Counted from the first letter of the stretch, positions 1-8,852 are shown. The stretch is DNA of 64,000 nt from JAXMCI01 sp046349435 (GCA_046349435.1 JAXMCI010000002.1:310001-374000), one strand, 5' to 3'. The notes: generated by a model from the sequence alone, not told the origin. Translations and numbers: made by a program.

Positions 1-2
1 TC

Positions 3-2267
3 CAGCTCCGGCTGGAGCGCATCGCCGCGCTCGGCGAGGTGCTGGCCAGCAGCATGGAGACCTTCACCCAGACCGGCCTGCCGGTGCGGCAGTTCGCCGG
101 CTTCGAGGCGCAGGCCGCCGCGCTCAACGCCGCCGGCCCGTCGATCCTGGCGGTGCGCGTGCTCGACCCGGCCGGCCGCACGGTGTTCGAGCAGCCGGCC
201 GGGGCGGCGACCCCCGCCGCCGGGCACCCGGCGCGCTATGCGCTGAGCGAGCCCGGCAGCGAGGTCTGGCAGGCCGGCGACCGGCTCAGGGTGCTGCTGC
301 CGGTCCGCGACAAGATGGCGGTCGCCGCCACCATCGCCATCGATGTCGACGAGGCCGCGCTGGTCCGCCCCGTCGCCGCCGCGCTGTGGCCGGCGCTGCT
401 GGTGGCGGCCGCCGGCGGGCTGCTGTTCCTGCTGGTCGAGCTCGGCGCCGCCGGCCGCTCCGGCCGCTTCGCCCGGCTGGCGCCCAGCCTGGTCTTCGCC
501 GGCGCCTTCATCGCCGTCGCCGGCACCGTCACCGCGGGGCTGTTCGGCCTCTATGACGAGGGCGTCCGCGGCAAGACCGCGGCGCTCGCCCAGTCGATCG
601 CCCACCGGCTCTCCGCCGCCACCGAGATCGGCATCGACTTCTCCTCCTTCTCCGAGCTCGGCGAGGCCTTCGCCGTCTATCGCCGGATCGACCCCGACAT
701 CCGCCGGGTCACCCTGGTCGACGACGGCAAGGTGCTGGTCGACAGCGCCGCCGCCGCTGCCGGCCGGCCCTACCGCCCCGACGCCGACGTCTACGAGTTC
801 TCGGTGCCGCTCGCCGAGCGCGCCGACCTCGGCATCGCCGTGGCGCTGCCCAAGGCTGTGGTGCTGCGGGCGATGTGGCGCAACGGCAAGAACTTCCTGG
901 CGCTGTTCCTGGCCTGCGGGCTGGTCGGCTACATGCTGCTGCCGGCGAGCCGCGCGCTGGCCGCCCGGCCGGCCGGGGCGGACCCCGCCGCCGCTGCCGA
1001 GCGCCGGCTGGCGATCGTCAAGGCGGCCTACTTCCTCGGCGTCTTCGTCGACGCCATCGGGCTCTCCTTCCTGCCGCAATGGGCGACGACCGCGGCGACG
1101 GCGGCCGGGCTGTCGCCGGCCGCCGGCTCGCTGCCCTTCACCCTCTCCTTCGTCTTCCTCACCGCGGCGCTGCTGCCGGCCGGCCGCTACGCCGTGCACG
1201 GCGACCTGCGGCGGATGATGCTGGCCGGGCTGGCCTGTACGGCGGCCGGGGCCGTGCTGATCTTCGCCTGGCCCGGCTTCGTCGCGATCTGCGCCGGCCG
1301 CAGCCTGTCCGGCCTCGGCCAGGCGCTGCTGCTGGTCGCGGTGCAATCCTACGGCCTGTCGAGCTCGGCGGGCGGCCGCCAGGCCCGCGCCGTCGGCGTC
1401 CAGGTCGAGGCCTTCTCCGGCGGGCTGATCTGCGGCACCACCATCGGCGGCCTGCTCGCCGCGCTGCTCGACGAGCGCCGCGTCTTCCTGATCGGCGGCG
1501 GGCTCGGCCTGGCGGCGCTGCTCTACGCGGTGTCCTGCATCGCGCCCGGCGGCGCCGAGCGCCGGGCCGGGGCGCCGCGGGCGCTGCTCGCCGACCTGCG
1601 TGCCGCGCTGCTCGATGCCGGCTTCCTCAAGACCCTGTTCCTCGGCGGCGTCGGCAAGTTCGTCTTCGCCGGCGTCGCCATGTTCGCGGTGCCGCTGATC
1701 CTGCGCGAGCGCGGCTACGCCAAGGAGGATGTCGGCCAGGTCATGACGCTCTATGCCCTGGCCGTGCTCGGCGCCACCTTGCTGGCGACGCGGCTCGCCG
1801 ACCGGCTGGGCGGCGCCGGGGCGGTGCTGCTGCTGGGCAGCGTCGTGGCCGGGCTCGGCATGGCCCTGGTCGGGCTGGTCAATGCCGGCCCCGGCCCGGA
1901 GCCCGCCTGGCTCGCCGCCGCCGCGGCGGCGCTCGCCGGCCTGCCGGTGCCGGCGATCCTGCTCACCATCCTGGGCGTGCTGGCGATGGGCGTCTCGCAG
2001 GGCATGCTGGCGGCGCCGGTCATCACCTATGTCGCCGGCACCGCCGCGGCGGCCCGCGACGGCCCGGCCGGGGTGGTCGCGATCTACCGCCTGCTCGAGC
2101 GCGTCGGCCACATCTGCGGCCCGGTGGTGGTCGGCGCCGTGCTCGCCGCCTGGGGCGGCGACCCGGCCTCGATCCTGATCTTCGGCCTGCTCTCGCTGGT
2201 CGCCGGGCTGCTCTTCCTGGCGCTCGGCGGGCCGCGCCCGGCGGCGCTCAGCGGCGCGCCGCGATGA
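3..2267 (+). CDS. MFS transporter with N-terminal extracytoplasmic sensor segments (5' end outside window)
   Basis: The frame is already open at the first bases, so the true start lies upstream; an internal GTG at 39 is used here for residue numbers. Residues 1-111 look like the end of a periplasmic sensing domain (ILAVRVLDPAGRTVFEQP). Hydrophobic helices follow at about 112-134 and 150-171. A second Cache-like segment at about 172-283 contains VTLVDDGKVLVDS, and another helix sits at 285-302. From about residue 326 to the end there is a full 12-helix major facilitator fold. This combines ligand sensing and transport in one inner-membrane polypeptide; the substrate is not evident. The 3' end overlaps the convergent ATPase gene by 20 bp. 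The MFS call is firm; the sensor call rests on general pattern only. Confidence 0.75.
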   Translation, partial: QLRLERIAALGEVLASSMETFTQTGLPVRQFAGFEAQAAALNAAGPSILAVRVLDPAGRTVFEQPAGAATPAAGHPARYALSEPGSEVWQAGDRLRVLLPVRDKMAVAATIAIDVDEAALVRPVAAALWPALLVAAAGGLLFLLVELGAAGRSGRFARLAPSLVFAGAFIAVAGTVTAGLFGLYDEGVRGKTAALAQSIAHRLSAATEIGIDFSSFSELGEAFAVYRRIDPDIRRVTLVDDGKVLVDSAAAAAGRPYRPDADVYEFSVPLAERADLGIAVALPKAVVLRAMWRNGKNFLALFLACGLVGYMLLPASRALAARPAGADPAAAAERRLAIVKAAYFLGVFVDAIGLSFLPQWATTAATAAGLSPAAGSLPFTLSFVFLTAALLPAGRYAVHGDLRRMMLAGLACTAAGAVLIFAWPGFVAICAGRSLSGLGQALLLVAVQSYGLSSSAGGRQARAVGVQVEAFSGGLICGTTIGGLLAALLDERRVFLIGGGLGLAALLYAVSCIAPGGAERRAGAPRALLADLRAALLDAGFLKTLFLGGVGKFVFAGVAMFAVPLILRERGYAKEDVGQVMTLYALAVLGATLLATRLADRLGGAGAVLLLGSVVAGLGMALVGLVNAGPGPEPAWLAAAAAALAGLPVPAILLTILGVLAMGVSQGMLAAPVITYVAGTAAAARDGPAGVVAIYRLLERVGHICGPVVVGAVLAAWGGDPASILIFGLLSLVAGLLFLALGGPRPAALSGAPR

Positions 2268-3021
2268 AGCCGCGGGCCGCCGCCGCCGTGGCGGCGGGGC
2301 CGAGCTGCGCGGTGTCGATCACCAGCAGGCGCTCCGCCGCGGCCGCGGCGAGCGCGGCGACGGCGCGGCCGGGGTCGTAGCCGCGCTGCTCGGCGGCGAG
2401 GATCGCCAGCTTCTCGGCGAGCGCCCTGGGCGACAGCGCGCCGGTGGCCAGCCGGCGGCGCAGCGCCGCGACCTCGGCCGGCTCGAGCAGCCCCGTCGCG
2501 GCCGCCAGCGGGTCCTCGCCGCCCGGCGCGGCGGTGCGGTCGAAGGGATCGGCGCGGCCGAGCAGCCGCTCCAGCCGCAGCGCGTTGGGCGCGGTGAGCG
2601 CGACGAAGCGGGCGCGCGGCAGGGCCGCTGCGGCGTGGCGCACCTCGGCCTCGCCGCGCAGCCCGTCGAACAGCACCGGCCCGGTGGCCAGCTCGGGCGC
2701 CAGGCGCAGCGCCGCCAGCACCGCGGCCATGCCGCCCGGCTCGGCGGCGGCGAAGCGGCGGGTTGCGGCGAAGCGCTCGGCCCGGTCGGCCGGCGGCGGC
2801 CCGCCCGCCGGCGCCAGGATGACGGCATCGGTGAGCTGCCGGCGGTCCGGCAGCAGCCTGGCGCCGGGCAGGGCGCCCAGCGCCGCCAGCAGCGTCGTCT
2901 TGCCGACCCCGGTGACGCCGACCAGCACCACGAGGTCGAGCACCGCGGCGCCGAGCCAGCCGGCCGGCGCCGGATCGCCGCAGCCCAGCCCCGGCGCCAG
3001 CAGCCGGAAGGCGAAGCTCAC
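2248..3021 (-). CDS. P-loop ATPase coupled to a homocitrate-synthase-like gene
   Basis: This 257-residue protein starts with GTG inside the stop of the upstream gene (GTGA, 4-bp overlap), which implies translational coupling. A Walker A loop GVTGVGKT lies at residues 35-42, after a short N-terminal strand (LDLVVLV). VLFDGL near residue 118 is a possible Walker B strand. The rest is Ala/Leu/Arg-rich and not assignable to a named family; there is no ABC signature. The layout suggests a small AAA/kinase-like NTPase of the KAP or zeta-toxin type, but I do not recognise it. The genetic coupling suggests it acts with, or on the product or cofactor of, the upstream carbon-carbon lyase-family enzyme. 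Function unknown. Confidence 0.7.
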   Translation of the reverse strand: MSFAFRLLAPGLGCGDPAPAGWLGAAVLDLVVLVGVTGVGKTTLLAALGALPGARLLPDRRQLTDAVILAPAGGPPPADRAERFAATRRFAAAEPGGMAAVLAALRLAPELATGPVLFDGLRGEAEVRHAAAALPRARFVALTAPNALRLERLLGRADPFDRTAAPGGEDPLAAATGLLEPAEVAALRRRLATGALSPRALAEKLAILAAEQRGYDPGRAVAALAAAAAERLLVIDTAQLGPAATAAAARGFIAARR

Positions 3022-4226
3022 GCGATGGCGCGCCGCGCCGCCGCGGCCCGCAGCATGGCGTCGAGCTCGGCCAGGCTCAGCGCCCGCTCGTCGGCCGCCG
3101 CCTTGATCCGCCGCGTCACCGCGGCCAGCGACTCGGCATCGAGCGCCAGCCCGAGCTCGCGCGCCCGCACGCCGATGGCGTGCCGGCCGGTCAGGCGATG
3201 GGCGACCAGCACCGCCCGCTGCCGGCCGAAGGCCTCGGGATCGATCAGCTCGTAGCTGTGCGGGTCGTTGATCACGGCCTTGGTGTGGATGCCCGCCTTG
3301 TGGGTGAAGGCGGTGCGGCCGACGATGCAGTGGTTGAAGGGGATCTCGATGCCGACCCGCTCGGCGACCAGCGCCACCAGCTGCGGCAGCAGCGGCAGCC
3401 GGTACCGGGCGGCGGTGCCGGCGGGATCGCGGGCATAGAGCCCGGCGATCACCCCCTCGAGCGCGGCGATGCCGTTGCGCTCGCCGATGCCGAGCACGGT
3501 GACGTCGACATGGCTGGCCCCGGCCTCCAGCGCGGTCAGCGCATTGGCCACCGCGCAGCCGGTGTCGTTGTGGCCGTGGAACTCGATGTCGAGGTCGGTC
3601 TCGGCGGCCAGCCGGCCGACCGCCGCGAAGACGTCGAGCGGCGTCGCGGCGCCGGTGGTGTCGGCCAGCCCGAAGCGGTCGAACAGGCCGCTCGCCAGCA
3701 GCGGCCGGGAGATCGCCAGCAGGTCCTCGCGCGGGCAGCGGAAGGCGTCCTCGGTGGAGAAGCGCAGCTCGATCGCGGGAGCCGCCCGGCGGATCGCCTC
3801 GGCGACGGCGATGGCGCGGCGCACCACCTCGTCGAGCGCCAGCCCGTGGCTGGCGGCGCGCAGGATCGGCGAGGCGCCCAGCACCATGCTGATGGCGCCG
3901 ACGCCGCTGCCCAGCGCCACCCTGGCGTCCTCCTCGTGGCAGCGTATGTGGGCGATCAGCCGGCAGCCCAGGCCGAGGCCGGCGATGCGCTCGCAATCGG
4001 CCCGCGCCCGCGGGCTGGCGGCCGGCGAGGTCAGCTCGAGATAGTCGACGCCGAACGCATCGAGCAGCCGGGCGATCGCCACCTTGTCGTCGCCGGAGAA
4101 GTCGCCGCTCTCGAACTGCTCGCCCTCGCGCAGCGTGCTGTCGACCAGGGCGTAGGCGCCGGCCGCGCGGTACCCTCCGCCGCGCCTGGCCTCCGCCCCG
4201 CCGCCCTCCGCGCCCGGAACCCCCAT
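3018..4226 (-). CDS. Homocitrate synthase-like DRE-TIM metallolyase
   Basis: This 402-residue protein belongs to the DRE-TIM family that condenses acetyl-CoA with a 2-oxo acid. Visible signatures are DSTLREGEQF near residue 29 (metal Asp and catalytic Arg/Glu), IAHIRCHEEDAR, FHGHNDTGCAVANAL near 216 (two metal His), GIGERNG near 246, and THKAGIHTKAV in the C-terminal part. GEQF and AHIRCH resemble homocitrate synthases (NifV, Lys20) more than LeuA or citramalate synthases. The ATG at 4226 is preferred over an upstream TTG at 4259, but neither has a clear Shine-Dalgarno, so about 25 leader residues are uncertain. No nif or alpha-aminoadipate lysine genes are nearby. Product and pathway are open; family assignment is strong. 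Confidence 0.85.
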   Translation of the reverse strand: MGVPGAEGGGAEARRGGGYRAAGAYALVDSTLREGEQFESGDFSGDDKVAIARLLDAFGVDYLELTSPAASPRARADCERIAGLGLGCRLIAHIRCHEEDARVALGSGVGAISMVLGASPILRAASHGLALDEVVRRAIAVAEAIRRAAPAIELRFSTEDAFRCPREDLLAISRPLLASGLFDRFGLADTTGAATPLDVFAAVGRLAAETDLDIEFHGHNDTGCAVANALTALEAGASHVDVTVLGIGERNGIAALEGVIAGLYARDPAGTAARYRLPLLPQLVALVAERVGIEIPFNHCIVGRTAFTHKAGIHTKAVINDPHSYELIDPEAFGRQRAVLVAHRLTGRHAIGVRARELGLALDAESLAAVTRRIKAAADERALSLAELDAMLRAAAARRAIA

Positions 4227-4345
4227 AGGACTGCAACCCACCGCTGTCTCGCGCCCCAACCCTGTGCTAGCGTGGCGCGCGGCACGCTACTCTAGCGGGC
4301 TTCCGGCATCGCGTCCCGCCGTTTCTCGCCGACCCAGCGCAGCCC

Positions 4346-5263
4346 ATGACCCTGTCCGTTCGACCGCTCTCCGACCGCCTGGGTGCCGAGATCCTCGGCC
4401 TCGATGCCGGCGCGCCGCCCGACGCCGAGGCGCGTGCCGGCGTCCTCGCCGCGCTGCACCGGCACGGCGTGGTGGCGCTGCGCGGCCAGGATCTCTCGCC
4501 GCAGCAGTTCGTCGCCTTCTGCCGCGGGCTGGGCGAGCTGGAGCCGTTCTTCATCGGCGCCTACAGCCTGCCGGAATGCCCGGAGATTTATGTCCTGTCC
4601 AACGTGCGGCGGGACGGCACCCCGATCGGCCGCGACGGGGCCGGCACGCACTGGCACAGCGACCACACCTTCCACCGCGCCCCGGCCAGCGTCACCCTGC
4701 TCTATGCCGCCGCGGTGCCGCGCCAGGGCGGCGACACGCTGTTCGTCGACATGGCGCGGGCCTATGACGAGCTGCCCGAGCCGACCCGGGCGCGCCTTGC
4801 CGGCCTCCGGGCCATCCACCACTACCGCAAGCAGGAGTATCTCTACACCGCCGAGCGCGACCTGCCGCCGGAGCAGCGGGCGCGCATCGCCGCGCTGCAG
4901 GCGCAGCGCCGCGCCGAGGAGGCAGCCGCCGCCCCGTCGCCCTCGGCGAAGCGCAGCGACAGCCTGCCCGACCAGCTCCACCCGCTGGTCCGCACCCACC
5001 CCGTCACCGGCCGCAAGGCGCTCTACCTCAACGAGGCGATGACGGTCGGCATCGAGGGCATGCCGGAGGCCGAGGCGCAGGCCCTGCTCGCCGCGCTCTG
5101 CGCCGGCGCGACGCAGCCCGACCGGGTGTTCCGCTACCGCTGGCGCCAGGGCGACCTGGTCGCCTGGGACAATGCCGGCGTCATGCATGCCGCGACCTAC
5201 ACCGACCCGGCCGAGCCGCGCACGCTGTGGCGGCTCACGCTGCGCGGCACCGAGCCGGTGTGA
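4346..5263 (+). CDS. TauD/TfdA-family 2-oxoglutarate-dependent dioxygenase
   Basis: This 305-residue enzyme has the Fe(II) triad of the TauD family: the HxD pair H104 and D106 in HWHSDHTFH, the distal His at about 281 in WDNAGVMHAAT, and a C-terminal Arg near 296 for the 2-oxoglutarate carboxylate. The N-terminal block (VVALRGQDLSPQQF) is typical of family members acting on small oxidised or sulfonated acids. It is cytoplasmic. The gene is divergent from the homocitrate-synthase-like gene and is followed 5 bp later by an ABC substrate-binding protein, so it may act on an imported compound. The exact substrate (taurine, alkylsulfonate, 2,4-D-like acid or other) cannot be read from sequence. 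Confidence 0.88.
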   Translation: MTLSVRPLSDRLGAEILGLDAGAPPDAEARAGVLAALHRHGVVALRGQDLSPQQFVAFCRGLGELEPFFIGAYSLPECPEIYVLSNVRRDGTPIGRDGAGTHWHSDHTFHRAPASVTLLYAAAVPRQGGDTLFVDMARAYDELPEPTRARLAGLRAIHHYRKQEYLYTAERDLPPEQRARIAALQAQRRAEEAAAAPSPSAKRSDSLPDQLHPLVRTHPVTGRKALYLNEAMTVGIEGMPEAEAQALLAALCAGATQPDRVFRYRWRQGDLVAWDNAGVMHAATYTDPAEPRTLWRLTLRGTEPV

Positions 5264-5268
5264 GCGCG

Positions 5269-6450
5269 ATGGCGCGGCGCGGCCTGCTGGCCATCCTCCT
5301 GCTGCTCGCCGGCCTGGCGGCCGCGCCGGCCGCCGCCGCCGGCCGGCCGGTGCTCGACTGGCTGCAATACGATCCCGACCAGCTGCGCGCCTACGAGCTC
5401 GCCGGCAACCCGCAGGACAGCGCCCGCCAGACCCTGACGCCGCGCTGGGCCGAGGGCCGGACGCTGCGCCACGTGCTGCTGCTGCTGCCGATCCGCTCGG
5501 TCGACGCCTATTCGATCTCGGTCAACACCATCCTGGCGGTGTTCCGCGACCGCGACCTGCCGGCGGCGTTCGAGATCTGGTTCTACGACCAGGATCCGGC
5601 GATCGCCGCCGAGGCGCTGGCCTGGGCCGAGAAGAGCCGCCAGGACCTCATCGTCACCGTCGGCTCGCTCGCCACCGAGTACGTCCACGCCCACTATCGC
5701 GGCGGGACGATCCCGGTGGTGACCAGCGCGTCCAAGGATCCGGTGCTGATGGGCCAGATGCCGGACTATGCCGGCGGCAGCGGCAGCAACATCGCCTACA
5801 CCTCGATCAACGTCTCGATCGAGACCGAGCTCGCCTACCTGATGCGGCTGATCCCCGACCTGCACGAGATCGCGGTGATCTACGCCGAGAACAACAAGAG
5901 CGCGGTGCAGACCCAGGTCAAGCCGCTCGAGGCGGCGGCCGGCCGCCACGGCCTCTCCGTCCACCACGTCAAGGTGCGCGACGAGGCGCACGCGGTGGAG
6001 GACATCACCAACGGCCTGCCGCTGGCCATGGCGGCGCTGCGCAGCGCCGATCCCGAGCTCAGGCGCAGCATCCTGCTGGTCACCGGCTCGACCAGCGTCT
6101 ACGACCAGATCGGGCTGATCAACCGCTTCACCGGCCGCCTGCCGGTGATCGCCACCCTGCCCGACGTGGTGCGGCCCGGCTCGGACAGCGCCGTGCTGTC
6201 GATCGGCGTCAACCAGTCGACCGCGGTGCAGATCGCCGCCCTCTACGCCATCGCCATCCTGACCGGCCAGTCCCGGCCGGGCGACCTCAAGGTCGGCGTC
6301 GCCGCCCCGCCCGACATCGCCATCAGCTTCCGCCGCGCCCGCGAGATCGGCCTCAGGATCCCCTTCGCCTTCTTCGAGGCCGCCACCTTCGTCTACGACT
6401 ACGAGGGCCGCCAGGTCCGCGCCTTCGGCCAGCGGGTGGCGGTGCAGTAG
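5269..6450 (+). CDS. ABC transporter substrate-binding protein, ABC_sub_bind (TrpX-like) type
   Basis: The ATG at 5269 lies 5 bp after the dioxygenase stop and opens a clear Sec signal peptide (MARRGLLAILLLLAGL, cleavage after AAAA near residue 25), so the 393-residue product is periplasmic. The body has the two-lobe periplasmic binding protein pattern of the PF04392-like group: repeated lobes with IVTVGSLATEYV, VVTSASKDPVLMG and ILLVTGSTSVYDQIG. No permease or ATPase gene is adjacent, so it is either an orphan binding protein or a sensor. The tight spacing suggests co-transcription with the upstream dioxygenase. Confidence 0.8.
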   Translation: MARRGLLAILLLLAGLAAAPAAAAGRPVLDWLQYDPDQLRAYELAGNPQDSARQTLTPRWAEGRTLRHVLLLLPIRSVDAYSISVNTILAVFRDRDLPAAFEIWFYDQDPAIAAEALAWAEKSRQDLIVTVGSLATEYVHAHYRGGTIPVVTSASKDPVLMGQMPDYAGGSGSNIAYTSINVSIETELAYLMRLIPDLHEIAVIYAENNKSAVQTQVKPLEAAAGRHGLSVHHVKVRDEAHAVEDITNGLPLAMAALRSADPELRRSILLVTGSTSVYDQIGLINRFTGRLPVIATLPDVVRPGSDSAVLSIGVNQSTAVQIAALYAIAILTGQSRPGDLKVGVAAPPDIAISFRRAREIGLRIPFAFFEAATFVYDYEGRQVRAFGQRVAVQ

Positions 6451-6530
6451 TCGCTGCCCGCCTGGCGCACGGCACCGGCGCGCGCCGCGCAATCGTGCGG
6501 GCGCCGCCGCGCATTTGCTGAGATGCCGGC

Positions 6531-7328
6531 ATGAGCGCCCCCGCTGCCGGCCTGCTCGGGCCTGGTGATCCGCCGCCGTTCGAGCTGGTCAATCCCGGCG
6601 GCCGCGCCCGGCTGGTGCTGATCGCCGACCATGCCGGCCGCGCCATCCCTGCGCGGCTCGCGCGGCTCGGGCTCGACGAGGTGGCGCTCGCCCGGCACAT
6701 CGCCTGGGACATCGGCATCGAGAACGTGACCCGCGACCTGGCGGCGCGGCTCGACGCGCCGGCGGTCATCGCCGGCTACTCGCGGCTGGTGATCGACTGC
6801 AACCGCCGGCTCGGCGACCCGACCTCGATCGCCCAGGTCAGCGACGAGGTCGAGGTCCCCGGCAATCGCGGCCTCGGCGCCGCCGACCGGGAGGCGCGCG
6901 CCGCCGCCATCTTCGCGCCCTACCACGCCGCCATCGCCGCGCTGCTCGACGCGCGCAGCGCGGCCGGGCGGCCGCCGGTGCTGCTGTCGATGCACAGCTT
7001 CACGCCGGTGTTCGGCGGCTTCGAGCGGCCCTGGCATGTCGGCGTGCTGTGGGACCGCGACCCGCGCCTGCCGGTGCCGCTGCTGGCGCGGCTCGCCGCC
7101 GACCCGGCGCTCTGCGTCGGCGACAACCAGCCCTATTCCGGGCGGGACGGGCACGGCTTCTCGATCCGCCACCATGGCGAGGGCCGCGCCCTGCCCTATG
7201 CGCTGATCGAGCTGCGCCAGGACCTGATCGACACGCGGGCCGGGGCCGACCAGTGGGCGGCGCGCCTCGCCGCGATCCTGGGCGAGCTGCTCGCCGACCC
7301 CGCCATCTTCCGGCCGCGCGAGGCGTGA
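6531..7328 (+). CDS. N-formylglutamate amidohydrolase family protein
   Basis: This 265-residue cytoplasmic metallohydrolase has the family signatures LIADHAGRAIPARL near residue 31 (metal His), AWDIGIENV, YSRLVIDCNRRLGDPTSI, a central SMHSFTP motif, and DNQPYSGRDGHGFSI plus IELRQDLI in the C-terminal half. In histidine degradation, true HutG deformylates N-formylglutamate, but no other hut gene is visible here. The stop codon overlaps by 1 bp the start of a YbdK-type carboxylate-amine ligase, so the two are probably co-translated and act on related gamma-glutamyl or N-acyl-glutamate-like compounds. Family is clear; substrate is inferred. Confidence 0.85.
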   Translation: MSAPAAGLLGPGDPPPFELVNPGGRARLVLIADHAGRAIPARLARLGLDEVALARHIAWDIGIENVTRDLAARLDAPAVIAGYSRLVIDCNRRLGDPTSIAQVSDEVEVPGNRGLGAADREARAAAIFAPYHAAIAALLDARSAAGRPPVLLSMHSFTPVFGGFERPWHVGVLWDRDPRLPVPLLARLAADPALCVGDNQPYSGRDGHGFSIRHHGEGRALPYALIELRQDLIDTRAGADQWAARLAAILGELLADPAIFRPREA

Positions 7329-8464
7329 TGGCGACGCCCGAGCCGGCCTTCACCATCGGCATCGAGGAGGAGTACCTCCTGGTCGACCGGGCGAGCCGCG
7401 ACCTCGTGCAGGAGGCGCCGCCGGGCCTGTTCGAGGAATGCCACGCGCTGCTCCCCGACCAGGTCACCGCCGAGTTCCTGCGCTCGCAGATCGAGGTCTC
7501 GACCCGGGTCTGCGGCAGCCTCGCCGAGGCGGCGGCCGACCTCGCCCGGCTGCGCGCCACGGTGGCCGAGGTCGCCGCCCGGCACGGGCTGGCGCCGATC
7601 GCTGCCTCGACCCATCCCTTCGCCAGCTGGCACCTGCAGCGCCACACCGACAAGGCGCGCTACAACCTGCTGGCGCGCGACATCCAGGGGCCGGTGCGCC
7701 GGCTGCTGATCTGCGGCATGCACGTCCATGTCGGGCTGGAGGATCCCCAGCTGCGCATCGACCTGCTCGGGCAGATGACCTACTTCCTGCCGCACCTGCT
7801 GGCGCTCAGCACCTCCTCGCCCTTCTGGCGCGGCGTCGATACCGGCCTGAAATCCTATCGCATCGCGGTCTTCGACGAGCTGCCGCGCACCGGCCTGCCC
7901 GAGCTGTTCGAGAGCTGGGGCGAGTACGAGCGGCACCTCAGGGTGCTGGTCGATGCCGGGCTGATCGAGGATGGCAGCCGGCTGTGGTGGGACCTCCGGC
8001 CGAGCGTGCGCTTCCCGACGCTGGAGATGCGGATCTGCGACGTCTGCACCGACCTCGAGCATGGCATCGCCATCGCCGCGGTCTATCGCTGCCTCCTGCG
8101 CATGCTCTACCGGCTGCGCCGCGCCAACCAGCGCTGGCGGCGCTACGCGCACATGCTGATCAACGAGAATCGCTGGCGGGCGCAGCGCTACGGCTGCGAC
8201 GAGGGGCTGGTCGATTTCGGCAAGGGCGAGATCGTGCCCTATGCGCAGCTGCTCGACGAGATGCTGGCGCTGATCGCCGAGGATGCCGAGCATCTCGGCT
8301 GCACCGCCGAGGTCGAGCGGGCGCGCTCCATCCTGGCGACCGGCACCAGCGCCGACCGGCAGCGCGCGGTCCACCAGGCTGCGCTGGCCGACGGCGCGAC
8401 CCCGGAGGAGGCGCTGCGCGCGGTGGTCGACTGGCTGATCGCCGCGACGGTGGCACCGGCCTGA
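7328..8464 (+). CDS. YbdK-type carboxylate-amine ligase (glutamate-cysteine ligase 2 family)
   Basis: The ATG at 7328 shares its A with the TGA of the preceding gene; an in-frame GTG one codon earlier is an alternative. The 378-residue product begins FTIGIEEEYLLVD, the conserved N-terminal strand of the GCS2/YbdK fold. It continues with SQIEVSTRVC, GMHVHVGLEDP, LSTSSPFWRG, PSVRFPTLEMRICDV and NENRWRAQRYG, which form the ATP-, Mg- and glutamate-binding face. These enzymes ligate a carboxylate such as glutamate to an amine using ATP. YbdK itself has weak gamma-glutamylcysteine activity, so the natural substrate is uncertain. Coupling to an N-formylglutamate-amidohydrolase homologue suggests a shared small-molecule pathway. 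Confidence 0.88.
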   Translation: MATPEPAFTIGIEEEYLLVDRASRDLVQEAPPGLFEECHALLPDQVTAEFLRSQIEVSTRVCGSLAEAAADLARLRATVAEVAARHGLAPIAASTHPFASWHLQRHTDKARYNLLARDIQGPVRRLLICGMHVHVGLEDPQLRIDLLGQMTYFLPHLLALSTSSPFWRGVDTGLKSYRIAVFDELPRTGLPELFESWGEYERHLRVLVDAGLIEDGSRLWWDLRPSVRFPTLEMRICDVCTDLEHGIAIAAVYRCLLRMLYRLRRANQRWRRYAHMLINENRWRAQRYGCDEGLVDFGKGEIVPYAQLLDEMLALIAEDAEHLGCTAEVERARSILATGTSADRQRAVHQAALADGATPEEALRAVVDWLIAATVAPA

Positions 8465-8502
8465 GCCAGTGCCTATATCGAGGGCCGAGGAGGACCGATC
8501 CC

Positions 8503-8799
8503 ATGGACGACGCGACCCGCACCGAGCTCGAGGCCGCCGCCTTCCGCCGCCTCGTGCAGCATCTGCGCGAGCGCACCGACGTGCAGAACATCGACCTGAT
8601 GAACCTGGCCGGCTTCTGCCGCAACTGCCTGTCGAAATGGTACCGCGCAGCGGCCGAGGAGAAGGGGATCGACGTCCCCTACGAGGCGGCCCGCGAGATG
8701 GTCTACGGCATGCCCTATGAGGAGTGGAAGGCACGCCACCAGAAGGAGGCCACGCCGCAGCAGCAGGCGGCCTTCGCCGCCACTCACAAGCACGGCTGA
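8503..8799 (+). CDS. DUF1244 domain-containing protein
   Basis: This 98-residue cytoplasmic protein is preceded by a strong Shine-Dalgarno (GAGGAGG around 8486-8492). It matches the DUF1244 family of alphaproteobacteria in length and motif order: an N-terminal helix, DVQNIDLMNLAGFCRNC, LSKWYRAAAEEKGI and YGMPYEEWKARHQ. The paired cysteines in GFCRNCL are conserved in the family and may bind metal. No function is established. It stands alone between the ligase gene and a perfect hairpin terminator. Confidence 0.9.
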   Translation: MDDATRTELEAAAFRRLVQHLRERTDVQNIDLMNLAGFCRNCLSKWYRAAAEEKGIDVPYEAAREMVYGMPYEEWKARHQKEATPQQQAAFAATHKHG

Positions 8800-8820
8800 G
8801 GCCGGCCGCCGCGAAGCGCC

Positions 8821-8852
8821 GGAACGGGCGCCCCGGCGGGGGCGCCCGTTCC
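8821..8852. terminator. Perfect 14-bp stem hairpin between convergent genes
   Basis: The arms GGAACGGGCGCCCC (8821-8834) and GGGGCGCCCGTTCC (8839-8852) are exact complements with a 4-nt loop, followed by GCTTTCC. It lies 21 bp after the DUF1244 stop and 11 bp before the stop of the convergent secreted-protein gene, so it can terminate both. Confidence 0.8.

Noticed and set aside
2248..4236. A 662-codon frame spanning both the ATPase and the homocitrate-synthase-like gene
   Set aside because: Its first half is an Arg-rich shadow of the upstream gene; the ATPase really starts at the GTG at 3021.
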